DNA of 15,217 bases from Turicibacter sp. (GCA_030531025.1 JAUMTV010000042.1:5205-20421); one strand, 5' to 3'. Shown: positions 7,357-14,947, numbered from the stretch's first letter. Translations and numbers: made by a program. Notes: generated from the sequence alone by a model not told the origin.

Positions 7357-7409
7357 TTAACAACTTATACTAAGGGTTATGATATAATCGGGAAGCTTAG
7401 TGGTATAAG
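7357..7409 (+). promoter_or_regulatory. Promoter of the HyuA-like gene with a dyad flanking the -10
   Basis: TGATATAAT at 7380-7388 is a perfect extended -10; TTAACA at 7357-7362 is a possible -35 with a long 20-bp spacer. An imperfect dyad surrounds the -10: CTTATACTAAG (7364-7374) pairs with CTTAGTGGTATAAG (7396-7409) except for three extra bases. A regulator at these half-sites would cover the promoter core. The leader to the GTG at 7500 is about 105 nt and shows no ORF. Confidence 0.5.
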
Positions 7410-7499
7410 ATTGTATATGTGAATGTAGAGAATTTTATATTGAAATAATATAAAAAGCAATTCTTAATTATATATTAAGTAGAAAAAGAGGTATTTGTT

Positions 7500-9626
7500 G
7501 TGAAAAGTAATGTAGTTAGAATAGGAATTGATGTTGGAGGCACACATACAAAAGCAGTTGCTATTGATAATAATACACATAAAATTATAGGAAAATATTC
7601 AGTTAAAACTACTCATGATGACGAATTTGGGGTAGCTACAGGTGTAATAAATGCATTTAAAGGTTGCTTAGAATCTAATGATATAAAACCAGAACAGGTG
7701 GTTTTTGTCGCTCATAGTACAACACAAGCAACTAATGCATTATTAGAAGGTGATGTAGCTCATGTCGGAGTTATAGGGGTTGTAGATAAGGGAATAGAAG
7801 GATATTTAGGCAGAAGACAAGTGCAATTAAAAGATATAGATTTAGGAACTGGAAGAGCTATAAAAATATCCAATGCTATAATTAATAAAAAGGATTTAAC
7901 TGCTGAAAATATTGAAAATACAATTAATGGATTAAAGACATTAGGAATTCAAGTACTTGTTACTTCAAGAGCTTTTGGAGTAGATGATATGACTGATGAA
8001 ACAATTGTTGCAGAGGTAGCAAAGAAAATGAAAATTCCTATTACTATTGCATCGGATATTACTAAGCTTTATGGACTTACAAGGAGAACAAAGACAGGTG
8101 CCATAAATGCAAGTATATTACCTAAGATGTTAGAAGTAGCAAATAGTACAGAAAAATCAGTAAGAAATGCAGGAGTGACAGTTCCACTTATGATAATGCG
8201 TGGAGATGGTGGATCTATGGATATTGAAGAAATGAAGAAAAGGCCTATTCTTACAATGTTATCAGGACCTGCTGCAAGTGTAATGGGATCTCTTATGTAT
8301 CTTCGAATATCAAATGGAATTTATTTTGAAGTTGGAGGGACATCTACTAACATAGGTGTAATTAAAAATGGAAGACCTGCCATTGATTATTCAGTAGTAG
8401 ATGGACATAAAACTTATGTCACTTCTATTGATGTTAGAGTCTTAGGGGTAGCTGGTGGTAGTATGATCCGTGGGAATAAAAATGGTGTAGTAGATGCAGG
8501 TCCAAGAAGTGCACATATTGCAGGAATGGATTATGCAGTTTTTACACCAGAAGAAGAAATAGTAGATCCCAAAATAGAATTCTTCTCTCCGAAAGAGGGA
8601 GATCCTAATGATTATATTGCAATAAGGTTAAAAAGTGGCAAGAGAATTACTGTAACTAATACATGTGCAGCAAATATATTAGGGCTGGTAAAACTAGAGC
8701 AGTTTTCCTATGGGAATGTAAATTCGGCAAGAAAGGCAATGCAAGTAGTTGCAGATTATATGAAAACTACAGTTGAAGATGTAGCAGCACAAATATTAGA
8801 AAAATCTTTTAGAAAAATAGAACCAGTTATTTTAGAATTGGCGCAAAAGTATAAGTTAGATAAAAGTCAAATTTCACTTATTGGTGTAGGTGGAGGGGCT
8901 TCATCGCTTATTGGATATTGCGCTGATAAGATGGATGTAAAATATAGTATCCCAGAAAATGCAGAGGTAATTTCTTCTATAGGAGTTGCACTTTCTATGA
9001 TAAGAGAATCTGTAGAAAGAGTAATACCAAACCCAAGACCGCAAGATATAAAAAATATTAGAAGTGAAGTTATGACTAGGGTAATAGAAAATGGAGCGGA
9101 TCCATCAAGTATAGATATACATATTGAAATTGATAGTACTACATCTAAGCTTATTGCAATTGCAACAGGAGCTGCAGAGGTTAAAGCAAGTGATTTATTA
9201 AAAGAATGTACAGAGCAAGAAGCAAAAGAATTGGCTGCAAAAGATATGAATATAGAAATTGAAAATGTGAAGTTAAAAGAAAAAACTAAGCATTTTTATG
9301 TTTTTGATTCAGTAATAAAGGGAAAAGGATTAATTCGCATATTAGATAAAAAAGGATTTATTAAGATACAAAGAAATAATGGTAGCACCATAAAGGTAAA
9401 AGCAAAAGATTATAAACAGGTTGTTAAAAATATTTATGAAGATCTTACTGTATATAAAGCTGATAGTGTTTTAAGACCAGATTTTTATTTGTGCGTAGGA
9501 CCAAGAGTTATGGATTTTGATTCTGGAACAGAGCTTAAACAAAATTTAATGTTAATGGATGTAATAGTTCAAGATGTACAAGAAGATGATGATATCTTAG
9601 TTATAGGAGTTAAAAATGAAATATAA
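7500..9626 (+). CDS. Hydantoinase/oxoprolinase-family (HyuA-type) ATPase, stand-alone
   Basis: This 708-residue protein has the usual HyuA length. Family landmarks in order: IDVGGTHTKAV (10-20), STTQATNALLEG (73-84), MRGDGGS (233-239), SGPAASVMGS (255-264), EVGGTSTNIGVI (277-288), VGGGASSL (463-470), then a C-terminal region to 708. Family members use ATP to activate cyclic amides (5-oxoproline, hydantoins) or ketones. Three acidic positions differ from the common DxGGTxTD form: K18, E277 and N284 stand where Asp is usual, so the chemistry may differ or be lost. No HyuB partner gene is adjacent. The GTG start has GAGGT at 7488-7492, 7 nt upstream, and places the first motif at residue 10 as expected; no better start exists. 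It has its own promoter and overlaps the metallopeptidase-like gene by 11 bp, implying translational coupling. Confidence 0.88.
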   Translation: MKSNVVRIGIDVGGTHTKAVAIDNNTHKIIGKYSVKTTHDDEFGVATGVINAFKGCLESNDIKPEQVVFVAHSTTQATNALLEGDVAHVGVIGVVDKGIEGYLGRRQVQLKDIDLGTGRAIKISNAIINKKDLTAENIENTINGLKTLGIQVLVTSRAFGVDDMTDETIVAEVAKKMKIPITIASDITKLYGLTRRTKTGAINASILPKMLEVANSTEKSVRNAGVTVPLMIMRGDGGSMDIEEMKKRPILTMLSGPAASVMGSLMYLRISNGIYFEVGGTSTNIGVIKNGRPAIDYSVVDGHKTYVTSIDVRVLGVAGGSMIRGNKNGVVDAGPRSAHIAGMDYAVFTPEEEIVDPKIEFFSPKEGDPNDYIAIRLKSGKRITVTNTCAANILGLVKLEQFSYGNVNSARKAMQVVADYMKTTVEDVAAQILEKSFRKIEPVILELAQKYKLDKSQISLIGVGGGASSLIGYCADKMDVKYSIPENAEVISSIGVALSMIRESVERVIPNPRPQDIKNIRSEVMTRVIENGADPSSIDIHIEIDSTTSKLIAIATGAAEVKASDLLKECTEQEAKELAAKDMNIEIENVKLKEKTKHFYVFDSVIKGKGLIRILDKKGFIKIQRNNGSTIKVKAKDYKQVVKNIYEDLTVYKADSVLRPDFYLCVGPRVMDFDSGTELKQNLMLMDVIVQDVQEDDDILVIGVKNEI

Positions 9627-10395
9627 TGATAATTTTGCAAAAAAGTTTATGAATTCTTTTATTGGAAAAAAGGAAGAGAAAAAATATGAAGTTGCAATCC
9701 CACATATAAGACTAATGTTAAAAGATTTGATTAATGTTAGAGATGAAGATTGGGGAATGTATGCATTTCGAAGAGATCCGTTACATGGGAAATTTAATAG
9801 AGAAGAAAAGCTAGAATTAATAGAAAAGGCTAATTTATGTGGAAGTGAATATGCAAAGAAAATAAGAGAAGAAAATGGGGATATAGATGTATATGAAATT
9901 GCAAAAAGAATAGGTATTGAAGTAGATTATCCACAAAGACCAAATGGAGGAGGGCATATTATATTTGCTCAATTCGTTAATCCTAATAAAGTTACGATAT
10001 TTAAAGATAGTGTAGATAAAGCTCTAGATTTAATAGAAAAAGAAAAACTTAATGAGCTATTTAATAATGTAAATATTGAAGAAATTTTATTAGCACATGA
10101 GATTTTTCATTATCTAGAAGAACATAATGGAGAGGATATGTTTACTAAAATAGAAAAGATAACATTATGGAAGCTGGGGCCATTTAAAAATGATTCTAAT
10201 ATTGTTTGTTTAGGTGAAATCGCAGGTATGGCATTTGCAAAGGAATTATTAGAGTTACCTTATTCGCCATATATTCTTGATTCATTTTTAGTATATTTAT
10301 ATCACCCTAAAGTTGGATATGATTTATATAAAGAAATAATAAAAATAAAGAATATAGCTGAAAACTTTGAAAATAAAAATATAGAAACTCTTTAG
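9616..10395 (+). CDS. HExxH zinc metallopeptidase-like protein (ImmA/IrrE-like)
   Basis: A 259-residue cytosolic protein with AHEIFHYLEEH (160-170), an HExxH zinc motif with H161, E162 and H165, and a downstream GEIAGMAFAKELL (200-212) helix whose E201 is the likely third ligand. This layout is that of ImmA/IrrE-type peptidases and related DUF955 proteins. The first 60 residues are charged and not recognised. The residues before the zinc helix (IDVYEIAKRIGIEVDYP, 90-106) match the usual ImmA N-terminal segment, in which a short helix precedes a strand. No repressor gene with an HTH of the ImmR type is next to it, so it may not be a classical anti-repressor. The ATG lies inside the HyuA-like 3' end, with AGGAG at 9605-9609, 6 nt upstream. 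The two products probably act together, perhaps one maturing or regulating the other. The stop codon lies in the loop of the terminator hairpin. Confidence 0.75.
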   Translation: MKYNDNFAKKFMNSFIGKKEEKKYEVAIPHIRLMLKDLINVRDEDWGMYAFRRDPLHGKFNREEKLELIEKANLCGSEYAKKIREENGDIDVYEIAKRIGIEVDYPQRPNGGGHIIFAQFVNPNKVTIFKDSVDKALDLIEKEKLNELFNNVNIEEILLAHEIFHYLEEHNGEDMFTKIEKITLWKLGPFKNDSNIVCLGEIAGMAFAKELLELPYSPYILDSFLVYLYHPKVGYDLYKEIIKIKNIAENFENKNIETL

Positions 10396-10409
10396 AGAGT
10401 TTCTATATT
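10371..10409. terminator. Bidirectional hairpin shared by the metallopeptidase and LysR genes
   Basis: AATATAGAAACTCT at 10378-10391 and its perfect complement at 10396-10409 make a 14-bp stem with a 4-nt loop, TTAG. The left arm encodes the last codons of the metallopeptidase-like gene, whose TAG stop (10393-10395) is in the loop. The reverse strand reads into a T-rich tract (complement of 10371-10380), so it is best as the LysR terminator. The plus side lacks a T run and may be weak. Confidence 0.75.
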
Positions 10410-10426
10410 AAGTTGTAATTTAAATA

Positions 10427-11317
10427 TTATTTCACTATATTTTTAATTATAAAATTTTTAAAAAGATTAAATTCCTTATGGTCTTTAGATTCTTTATTAG
10501 TAACTAATGCAAGATTAGAATTAATAGGGGTTTTAAGAGGGTGAATAGATATATTAGAGTTGCTAAAAGGCTTTAAAACATTATTTACAATTAATGTTAT
10601 ACCAAGACCTTCAGAAACTAATCCTAATATAGTTTCAATTTTATTAATATTATGTACTACGTTAGGTGTAAAACCTAATTTGTTACATTCTTTTACGCAA
10701 ATATCATAAACCCCAGACTTTGCACAAATGATAAAGTTTTCATTTTTTAAGTCATTAAATGATATATATTTCTTTTTTGTAAAGGGATGATTGCTAGATG
10801 TAACTACTACTAATTCATCTTCGGCTAATGGGGTAACATCAAATTCATTTCTAGACAAATTAAAATCCCTTACAATTGCAAAGTCAATTTCAGATTTAAT
10901 AAGCATATTCAATATTGCATCATTTTCATCTTCAAATATATTAATATCAATATTAGGATAGTTATGCTTAAATGATGCAAGTGTTGAGGTTAAGCCATAT
11001 TGAGTTAAAACTGCAATAGTACCAAGTTTTAATGTGCATTTTTTTGAAGTAGCGTGCTTTTTCATTGCCTGAAGAATATTATTATAATCATCTAAAAATT
11101 TTACTGCATATATATAGAAGTCTTTTCCTGCCTCAGTTAGTGAAGTAACCCTTGAAGTTCTATCAAAGAGAGTTGTATCAAGTTCTTTTTCTAAAGATTT
11201 GATTTGCTTTGATAAAGATGATTGTGAGATACATAGTTCATTGGCAGCTGTTGAAAAACCATTGTATTTTTTTACAGCTAGAAAATACTGTATTTGTTCA
11301 ATAGTGATAGTAATCAC
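10427..11317 (-). CDS. LysR-family transcriptional regulator
   Basis: The 296-residue protein has the normal LysR length. Residues 5-64 form the winged HTH, with the conserved AANELCISQSSLSKQIKSLE region and an FDRTSR wing, followed by TEAG. Residues 94-293 form the periplasmic-binding-protein-like effector domain. It is convergent with the HyuA/metallopeptidase genes and is the nearest regulator to that unit, so it may respond to the imported or cyclic substrate. Targets might include the dyads at 7364-7409 or 5874-5895; this is inferred. The start is odd: the only canonical start in frame is GTG at 11317, but it is part of the ribosome binding site itself (AGAGAGGTGATT). Initiation may occur at the ATC or ATT codons just downstream, where the family alignment (ITIEQIQYF) would place it. 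A TATAAT on the reverse strand lies at 11345-11350. Confidence 0.92.
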   Translation of the reverse strand: MITITIEQIQYFLAVKKYNGFSTAANELCISQSSLSKQIKSLEKELDTTLFDRTSRVTSLTEAGKDFYIYAVKFLDDYNNILQAMKKHATSKKCTLKLGTIAVLTQYGLTSTLASFKHNYPNIDINIFEDENDAILNMLIKSEIDFAIVRDFNLSRNEFDVTPLAEDELVVVTSSNHPFTKKKYISFNDLKNENFIICAKSGVYDICVKECNKLGFTPNVVHNINKIETILGLVSEGLGITLIVNNVLKPFSNSNISIHPLKTPINSNLALVTNKESKDHKEFNLFKNFIIKNIVK

Positions 11318-11470
11318 CTCTCTTAAATAAATATCATAATATATATTATATACGGATAATTTAAAAATGCTAGTGCTATTAAAATAACAAATTTAGAGAT
11401 TACAAAGTTGGTCTTATGTAAAGATTTTGGGTATAAAAAGTCAAACTTTTTTATGATACATTCCTAGCTA
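11318..11470. other. Upstream region of lysR, no gene seen
   Basis: It contains a 14-bp perfect AT palindrome, ATAATATATATTAT (11336-11349), overlapping the reverse-strand -10 of the LysR gene; this could be an autoregulatory site but the AT content makes chance likely. A weak, imperfect stem (11404-11413 with 11440-11449) is followed by T at 11447-11452. I see no ORF with a ribosome binding site. Confidence 0.3.
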
Positions 11471-11701
11471 TTAATTCACATTGATTTGGGGTCATGTAAT
11501 TTAGTATTTTTACTTTCATATGCTTTAATATTTGGAACATCTATGCTGATTGGAGTAATAATTGGTATACCTCTTTTAACTAAATGAAATAGTGATTATT
11601 TAATTTTAAGCAACAATGGAATAGATGTATTATCATTTATTAATTTATTTTTAGTTGGTATGCTATTTACATACATGTTTATGAAATTTAAAAATATCTA
11701 G
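11471..11701 (+). pseudogene. Membrane-protein gene remnant with an in-frame TGA
   Basis: The frame runs 77 codons without an obvious start, with one TGA at 11585-11587, to a TAG at 11699-11701. Translation gives a hydrophobic segment (LVFLLSYALIFG, then TSMLIGVIIGIPLLTK), the stop, then NSDYLILSNNG and a second hydrophobic segment (FINLFLVGMLFTYMFM) with a basic end. Two membrane-like segments in one frame across a stop suggest the C-terminal remains of a membrane protein. The parent family is not recognised. The alternative is a chance AT-rich hydrophobic frame. Confidence 0.4.
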
Positions 11702-11839
11702 TTGACAATAAGATATAACATAACATGTAATTGTTTTCAAAAAATGGGAATTGGGGTAAGTGGAGTAAGTTTTAATGGATTATATAAAGTAAAAAATATA
11801 GGTAAAAATATAACAAGTTTAAAATAAGGATAGAAAACT

Positions 11840-11885
11840 AAAAAACAACTGTCTACATAAGCAAAATAAAAGACAGATGTTTTTT
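11840..11885. terminator. Bidirectional terminator after the AraC gene
   Basis: AAAAAACAACTGTCT (11840-11854) pairs with AGACAGATGTTTTTT (11871-11885) with one mismatch, a 15-nt stem with a 16-nt loop. Runs of T follow on both strands, so it can end the reverse-strand AraC gene (stop just beyond at 11892) and any plus-strand transcript through the remnant region. Confidence 0.85.
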
Positions 11886-11891
11886 AAGTTT

Positions 11892-12614
11892 TTATTTATT
11901 TAAGTATTCATCTCTAAATTCTAACGGAGTTTTTGAAGTTATTTTTTTAAATACTGTACTAAAATAACTTTGATTGTTATATCCTACAGAAAGTGAAACA
12001 TCAAGTAAAGATATATTAGGATTTTTTAATAGTTCCTTACTTTTTTCTATTTTATAGTTATTTAAATAGTTTATAAATGTTGATCCAATTTCTTTTTTAA
12101 ATACACTACAAAAATAACATTTATTTACGTTTAATTCTTTGCAAATATCATCTATTGAGATTTCGTGAGCATAGTTTTTTTCAATATATTTAATAGCATG
12201 ATTTACAAAAGGAGAATTAATCATATTTGATTTATTATTACAAATATGATTATCGATAATATAAGAATGTAGTTTAATAATGCTTTTTAATCCATCCTCT
12301 GTGAGTGTATTGATAACATTAGTATTATTAGAATCTTCATTAATAGTATATGGACCCATTAATAGATACATTTTATTATTGTCATAATGATTAAAACTAA
12401 TGCAAGTAAAGGATATGTCATTATTTATATTAAACGAAAAAGTGTTTGAGAAAAAATCTCTTTTTTTTATTTGCTCTATAGCTTTAGAAGTATAAAATGA
12501 ATTATCGATTTTTGAGTCATGATTATGGGTAAATATAGTTTCAAACTTATAATTTAAAACTAGTATTGGAACAGCAAGACAATTAAAGAAATTAGTTAAT
12601 ATATTTGAAATCAT
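11892..12614 (-). CDS. AraC-family transcriptional regulator
   Basis: The frame extends to an ATG at 12626, but GGAAGG directly abuts that ATG, which leaves no spacing. The ATG at 12614 has the site 12 nt upstream and is preferred (240 residues). In the numbering of the 244-residue form, residues 143-243 are the AraC DNA-binding domain: first HTH at about 156-179 (ISIDDICKELNVNKCYFCSV), second at about 205-228 (ISLLDVSLSVGYNNQSYFST), then the conserved TPLEFR at 233-238. The N-terminal 130 residues are a short sensor-like domain (SNILTNFFNCLAVPILVLNY) that I cannot assign. It is divergent from the NEAT gene across a promoter region with a Fur box, so it is a likely local regulator of heme or iron uptake genes; the effector is unknown. 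A bidirectional terminator follows. Confidence 0.88.
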   Translation of the reverse strand: MISNILTNFFNCLAVPILVLNYKFETIFTHNHDSKIDNSFYTSKAIEQIKKRDFFSNTFSFNINNDISFTCISFNHYDNNKMYLLMGPYTINEDSNNTNVINTLTEDGLKSIIKLHSYIIDNHICNNKSNMINSPFVNHAIKYIEKNYAHEISIDDICKELNVNKCYFCSVFKKEIGSTFINYLNNYKIEKSKELLKNPNISLLDVSLSVGYNNQSYFSTVFKKITSKTPLEFRDEYLNK

Positions 12615-12716
12615 TAATCTGAGCATCCTTCCATTAAAATTTATTCTAAATTTATTAAATATAAAAATATTGTTAAAAAATATATAAATATAGTTAAAAC
12701 GTATAACTAAAATATA

Positions 12717-12752
12717 TGATATTATTTTAATAGTAAATGAGAATCAATATCA
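12717..12752 (+). promoter_or_regulatory. NEAT gene promoter with near-consensus Fur box
   Basis: TGATATTAT at 12717-12725 is an extended -10 (5 of 6 to TATAAT); the -35 is poor (TTAAAA at 12694-12699, 20-bp spacer). TGAGAATCAATATCA at 12738-12752 matches the 7-1-7 Fur consensus TGATAATnATTATCA at 12 of 14 fixed positions and would overlap or follow the start site near 12732. Iron-dependent repression of the NEAT genes is the expected result. The site lies 124 bp upstream of the AraC start, so it might also affect that gene. Confidence 0.75.
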
Positions 12753-12833
12753 TTAATTATGGAAGATAATTAGTAATATGTCAATTAGAAGAGAAAAATA
12801 AATTTTAGAAATATATTTAGGGGGAATAGGGTT

Positions 12834-14861
12834 ATGTTAAGAAAGAAACTTTGTAAGATATTAGCTGCTTTAATGGTAGCAACGACAGTATTAGGAAGTA
12901 ATGTACAAGTTATTAGAGCTACAGTAATAGATGGGCAAGCAGTATTAACTGTTGAACAAAAAGTTCAAAATGGAACATATGAAGTTGATAATACAGTGTT
13001 TAAAGCAAATTCAGATTCAGAAAGTAGTATGAAGAATTATATAGAGAGAAAATCTACTATAAAGGTTGAGGATGATAAAATAACAGTAACTATTAAATTC
13101 AATGAAGAAGGGTTAAAGGTTGTAAAAGAAGTACATGGAGCTACTGTAAATGGAGAAGCAATAGAAACGATTAAAAATGAAGATGGATCAATAAGCTTTA
13201 TAGTTCCATCAGTAGATTCAAAAATTAATATTGATTTAACATATCAAGCTGAAACACCAATGGGAACTTGGGTTCATAGAACGAATTTTGATCTAGTAAA
13301 TGATACAAGTTCAATACCAACAGTAGATGATTCAGTAAGTGGTGGAGATAATGTAGAAACTCCAGATAACAATGAAGGTAGTACAGGAAATAATGATACA
13401 AGCAATGGTGGAAATACTGGTGGAGAAGAAGTAAATGTTTTAGAAGATGGAACTTATACATTAAATAACTTTACTTATAAAGTTGGTACAACACAACAAA
13501 GTATGGCTAGACAATTTATAGAAGATAAAACAGTTATAACTGTAAAAGATGGAGAAATAACAATGACATTAAAGTATCAAGGTCTTGGATTAACTTCTAT
13601 AAGAAATACAAACATAAAAGTTAATGGAATTGATACTAATTCTACTGTAAATGAAGATAAATCAATATCATTTGTAGTTCCATCAATAGATGCGAATATT
13701 CAAGTTGAAATGGATATAAATGTTGAAGCAATGGGATTTAGCGAAGTTCAATCAATAGATTTTGTAAATGATGTAGATACATTAACAAAAGTTGAAGATA
13801 ATAATTCAGGAAGTGATGATAAGGTAGAAACACCGGAAAATCCAGATAATAACAATGGTGGTAATACTGGAAATGAAGATTCAAATAACGGTAGTACAAA
13901 TAATGGAACAACTGAAGAACAAGGAACTAAGGTTTATACAGCTAAAAACAACGTAACTCATGAAAGTGAGACTGGGCTTAGTATGGCAAGAAAAGCTTTA
14001 GAAGAAACATTAAAAGTTGAAGAAGTAAATGGAAAGAAATATGTTACATTAACATTTACAGCTATGGGATCAACAATGATGAGTAATCATACAGTATATG
14101 TTAATGGAGCAAAAGTAGATGCAACTAAATCAGTAGATGGTGAGATTGTTAGTTTAAGATTTGCTGTTGGAAGCTTAGAAGACTCAATAAAGGTTTCAGC
14201 TTATGTTACTATGATGGGAAGCAATGTAGAATTCGGAGTTGATATATTAGAAGATACATTAACATTAGTTACAAATGGAACAACTAATAATGGAGGAACA
14301 ACTGGAAGTACAACAGGAGGAACAACATCTGGATCAAACAACAATAGTAGTACAAGTACTGAAAACACAACTACTACTGAAGAGGAAACTAAAGTAACAA
14401 AAGGTAAGTTATACTCAATTCAAAATACTGTAACTCATGAGAGTGAAACTGGACAAGCTATGGCTAGAAAATATTTAAATTCTACTTCAAAGGTTGAAGA
14501 AATAGATGGTAAATACTATGTTACTTTAACTTTTACTGGAGCTGAATTCATGCAAAATCATGAGATTTATGTAAATGGTAAAAAAGTTACTGTAACTAAG
14601 ACTACAAGTGGAGATACAACAAATATTAGATTTGCTGTTTCAAGTTTAAGCGATAGCATAAAAGTTAAAACTTATGTAGTACCAATGTCTAGAGAAGTCG
14701 AATTTGGTGTTACGTTATTAGAAGATACTTTAACATTCATTAAAGAATATACAGTAGATACATTACCACAAACAGGAGCACCTATTGGTTCAGGAGCAGT
14801 TGCAGGTTTAGGAATGCTTTTAACATCTGCAGGAGCTGTTTTAGCAAAGAAAAGAAAGTAA
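12834..14861 (+). CDS. Cell-wall-anchored protein with four NEAT domains
   Basis: This 675-residue surface protein has a signal peptide at 1-29 (basic MLRKKLCK, hydrophobic core, VIRA then T30), four NEAT domains at about 45-157, 204-318, 366-479 and 524-636, Asn/Gly/Thr-rich linkers (159-200, 320-363, 480-520), and a C-terminal sorting signal: LPQTG at 644-648, a hydrophobic segment and AKKRK. NEAT domains of Gram-positive wall proteins capture heme or hemoproteins for iron supply. Domains 3 and 4 are close duplicates (both carry VTHESETG and MARK). No two tyrosines are spaced as YxxxY anywhere in the protein, so the usual heme-iron ligand pair is absent; some domains may bind hemoprotein or another ligand instead. 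AGGGGG at 12819-12824 gives 9 nt spacing. It is preceded by a Fur box and is probably co-transcribed with the next NEAT gene. Confidence 0.92.
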   Translation: MLRKKLCKILAALMVATTVLGSNVQVIRATVIDGQAVLTVEQKVQNGTYEVDNTVFKANSDSESSMKNYIERKSTIKVEDDKITVTIKFNEEGLKVVKEVHGATVNGEAIETIKNEDGSISFIVPSVDSKINIDLTYQAETPMGTWVHRTNFDLVNDTSSIPTVDDSVSGGDNVETPDNNEGSTGNNDTSNGGNTGGEEVNVLEDGTYTLNNFTYKVGTTQQSMARQFIEDKTVITVKDGEITMTLKYQGLGLTSIRNTNIKVNGIDTNSTVNEDKSISFVVPSIDANIQVEMDINVEAMGFSEVQSIDFVNDVDTLTKVEDNNSGSDDKVETPENPDNNNGGNTGNEDSNNGSTNNGTTEEQGTKVYTAKNNVTHESETGLSMARKALEETLKVEEVNGKKYVTLTFTAMGSTMMSNHTVYVNGAKVDATKSVDGEIVSLRFAVGSLEDSIKVSAYVTMMGSNVEFGVDILEDTLTLVTNGTTNNGGTTGSTTGGTTSGSNNNSSTSTENTTTTEEETKVTKGKLYSIQNTVTHESETGQAMARKYLNSTSKVEEIDGKYYVTLTFTGAEFMQNHEIYVNGKKVTVTKTTSGDTTNIRFAVSSLSDSIKVKTYVVPMSREVEFGVTLLEDTLTFIKEYTVDTLPQTGAPIGSGAVAGLGMLLTSAGAVLAKKRK

Positions 14862-14876
14862 TATAAAATTATATGA

Positions 14877-14914
14877 GGGGGTAAATAAAATAGGAAAACT
14901 ATTTATTTGCCTCC
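14877..14914 (+). repeat. Intercistronic hairpin between the two NEAT genes
   Basis: GGGGG at 14877-14881 pairs with CCTCC (14910-14914), then AAATAA and ATAG pair with TTATTT and CTAT around a GAAAA loop, with small bulges. No T run follows, so it is at most a leaky attenuator. It may protect the upstream mRNA from 3' decay and lower expression of the downstream gene. Confidence 0.5.
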
Positions 14915-14947
14915 TAATTTAGCTTTAAGAATTAAGGAGAATAGAAA

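Noticed and set aside
11744..11827. 27-residue ORF starting with ATG at 11744
   Set aside because: No ribosome binding site, no recognisable features and not conserved as far as can be seen; likely chance.
13225..13461. Reverse-strand frame rich in His/Leu/Tyr inside the NEAT gene
   Set aside because: Its biased composition is the complement of the NEAT linker and has no start signal.
13330..14400. Short repeated Asn/Gly/Thr codons considered as a CRISPR or tandem-repeat array
   Set aside because: They are imperfect protein linker repeats in frame, without conserved repeat-spacer structure.
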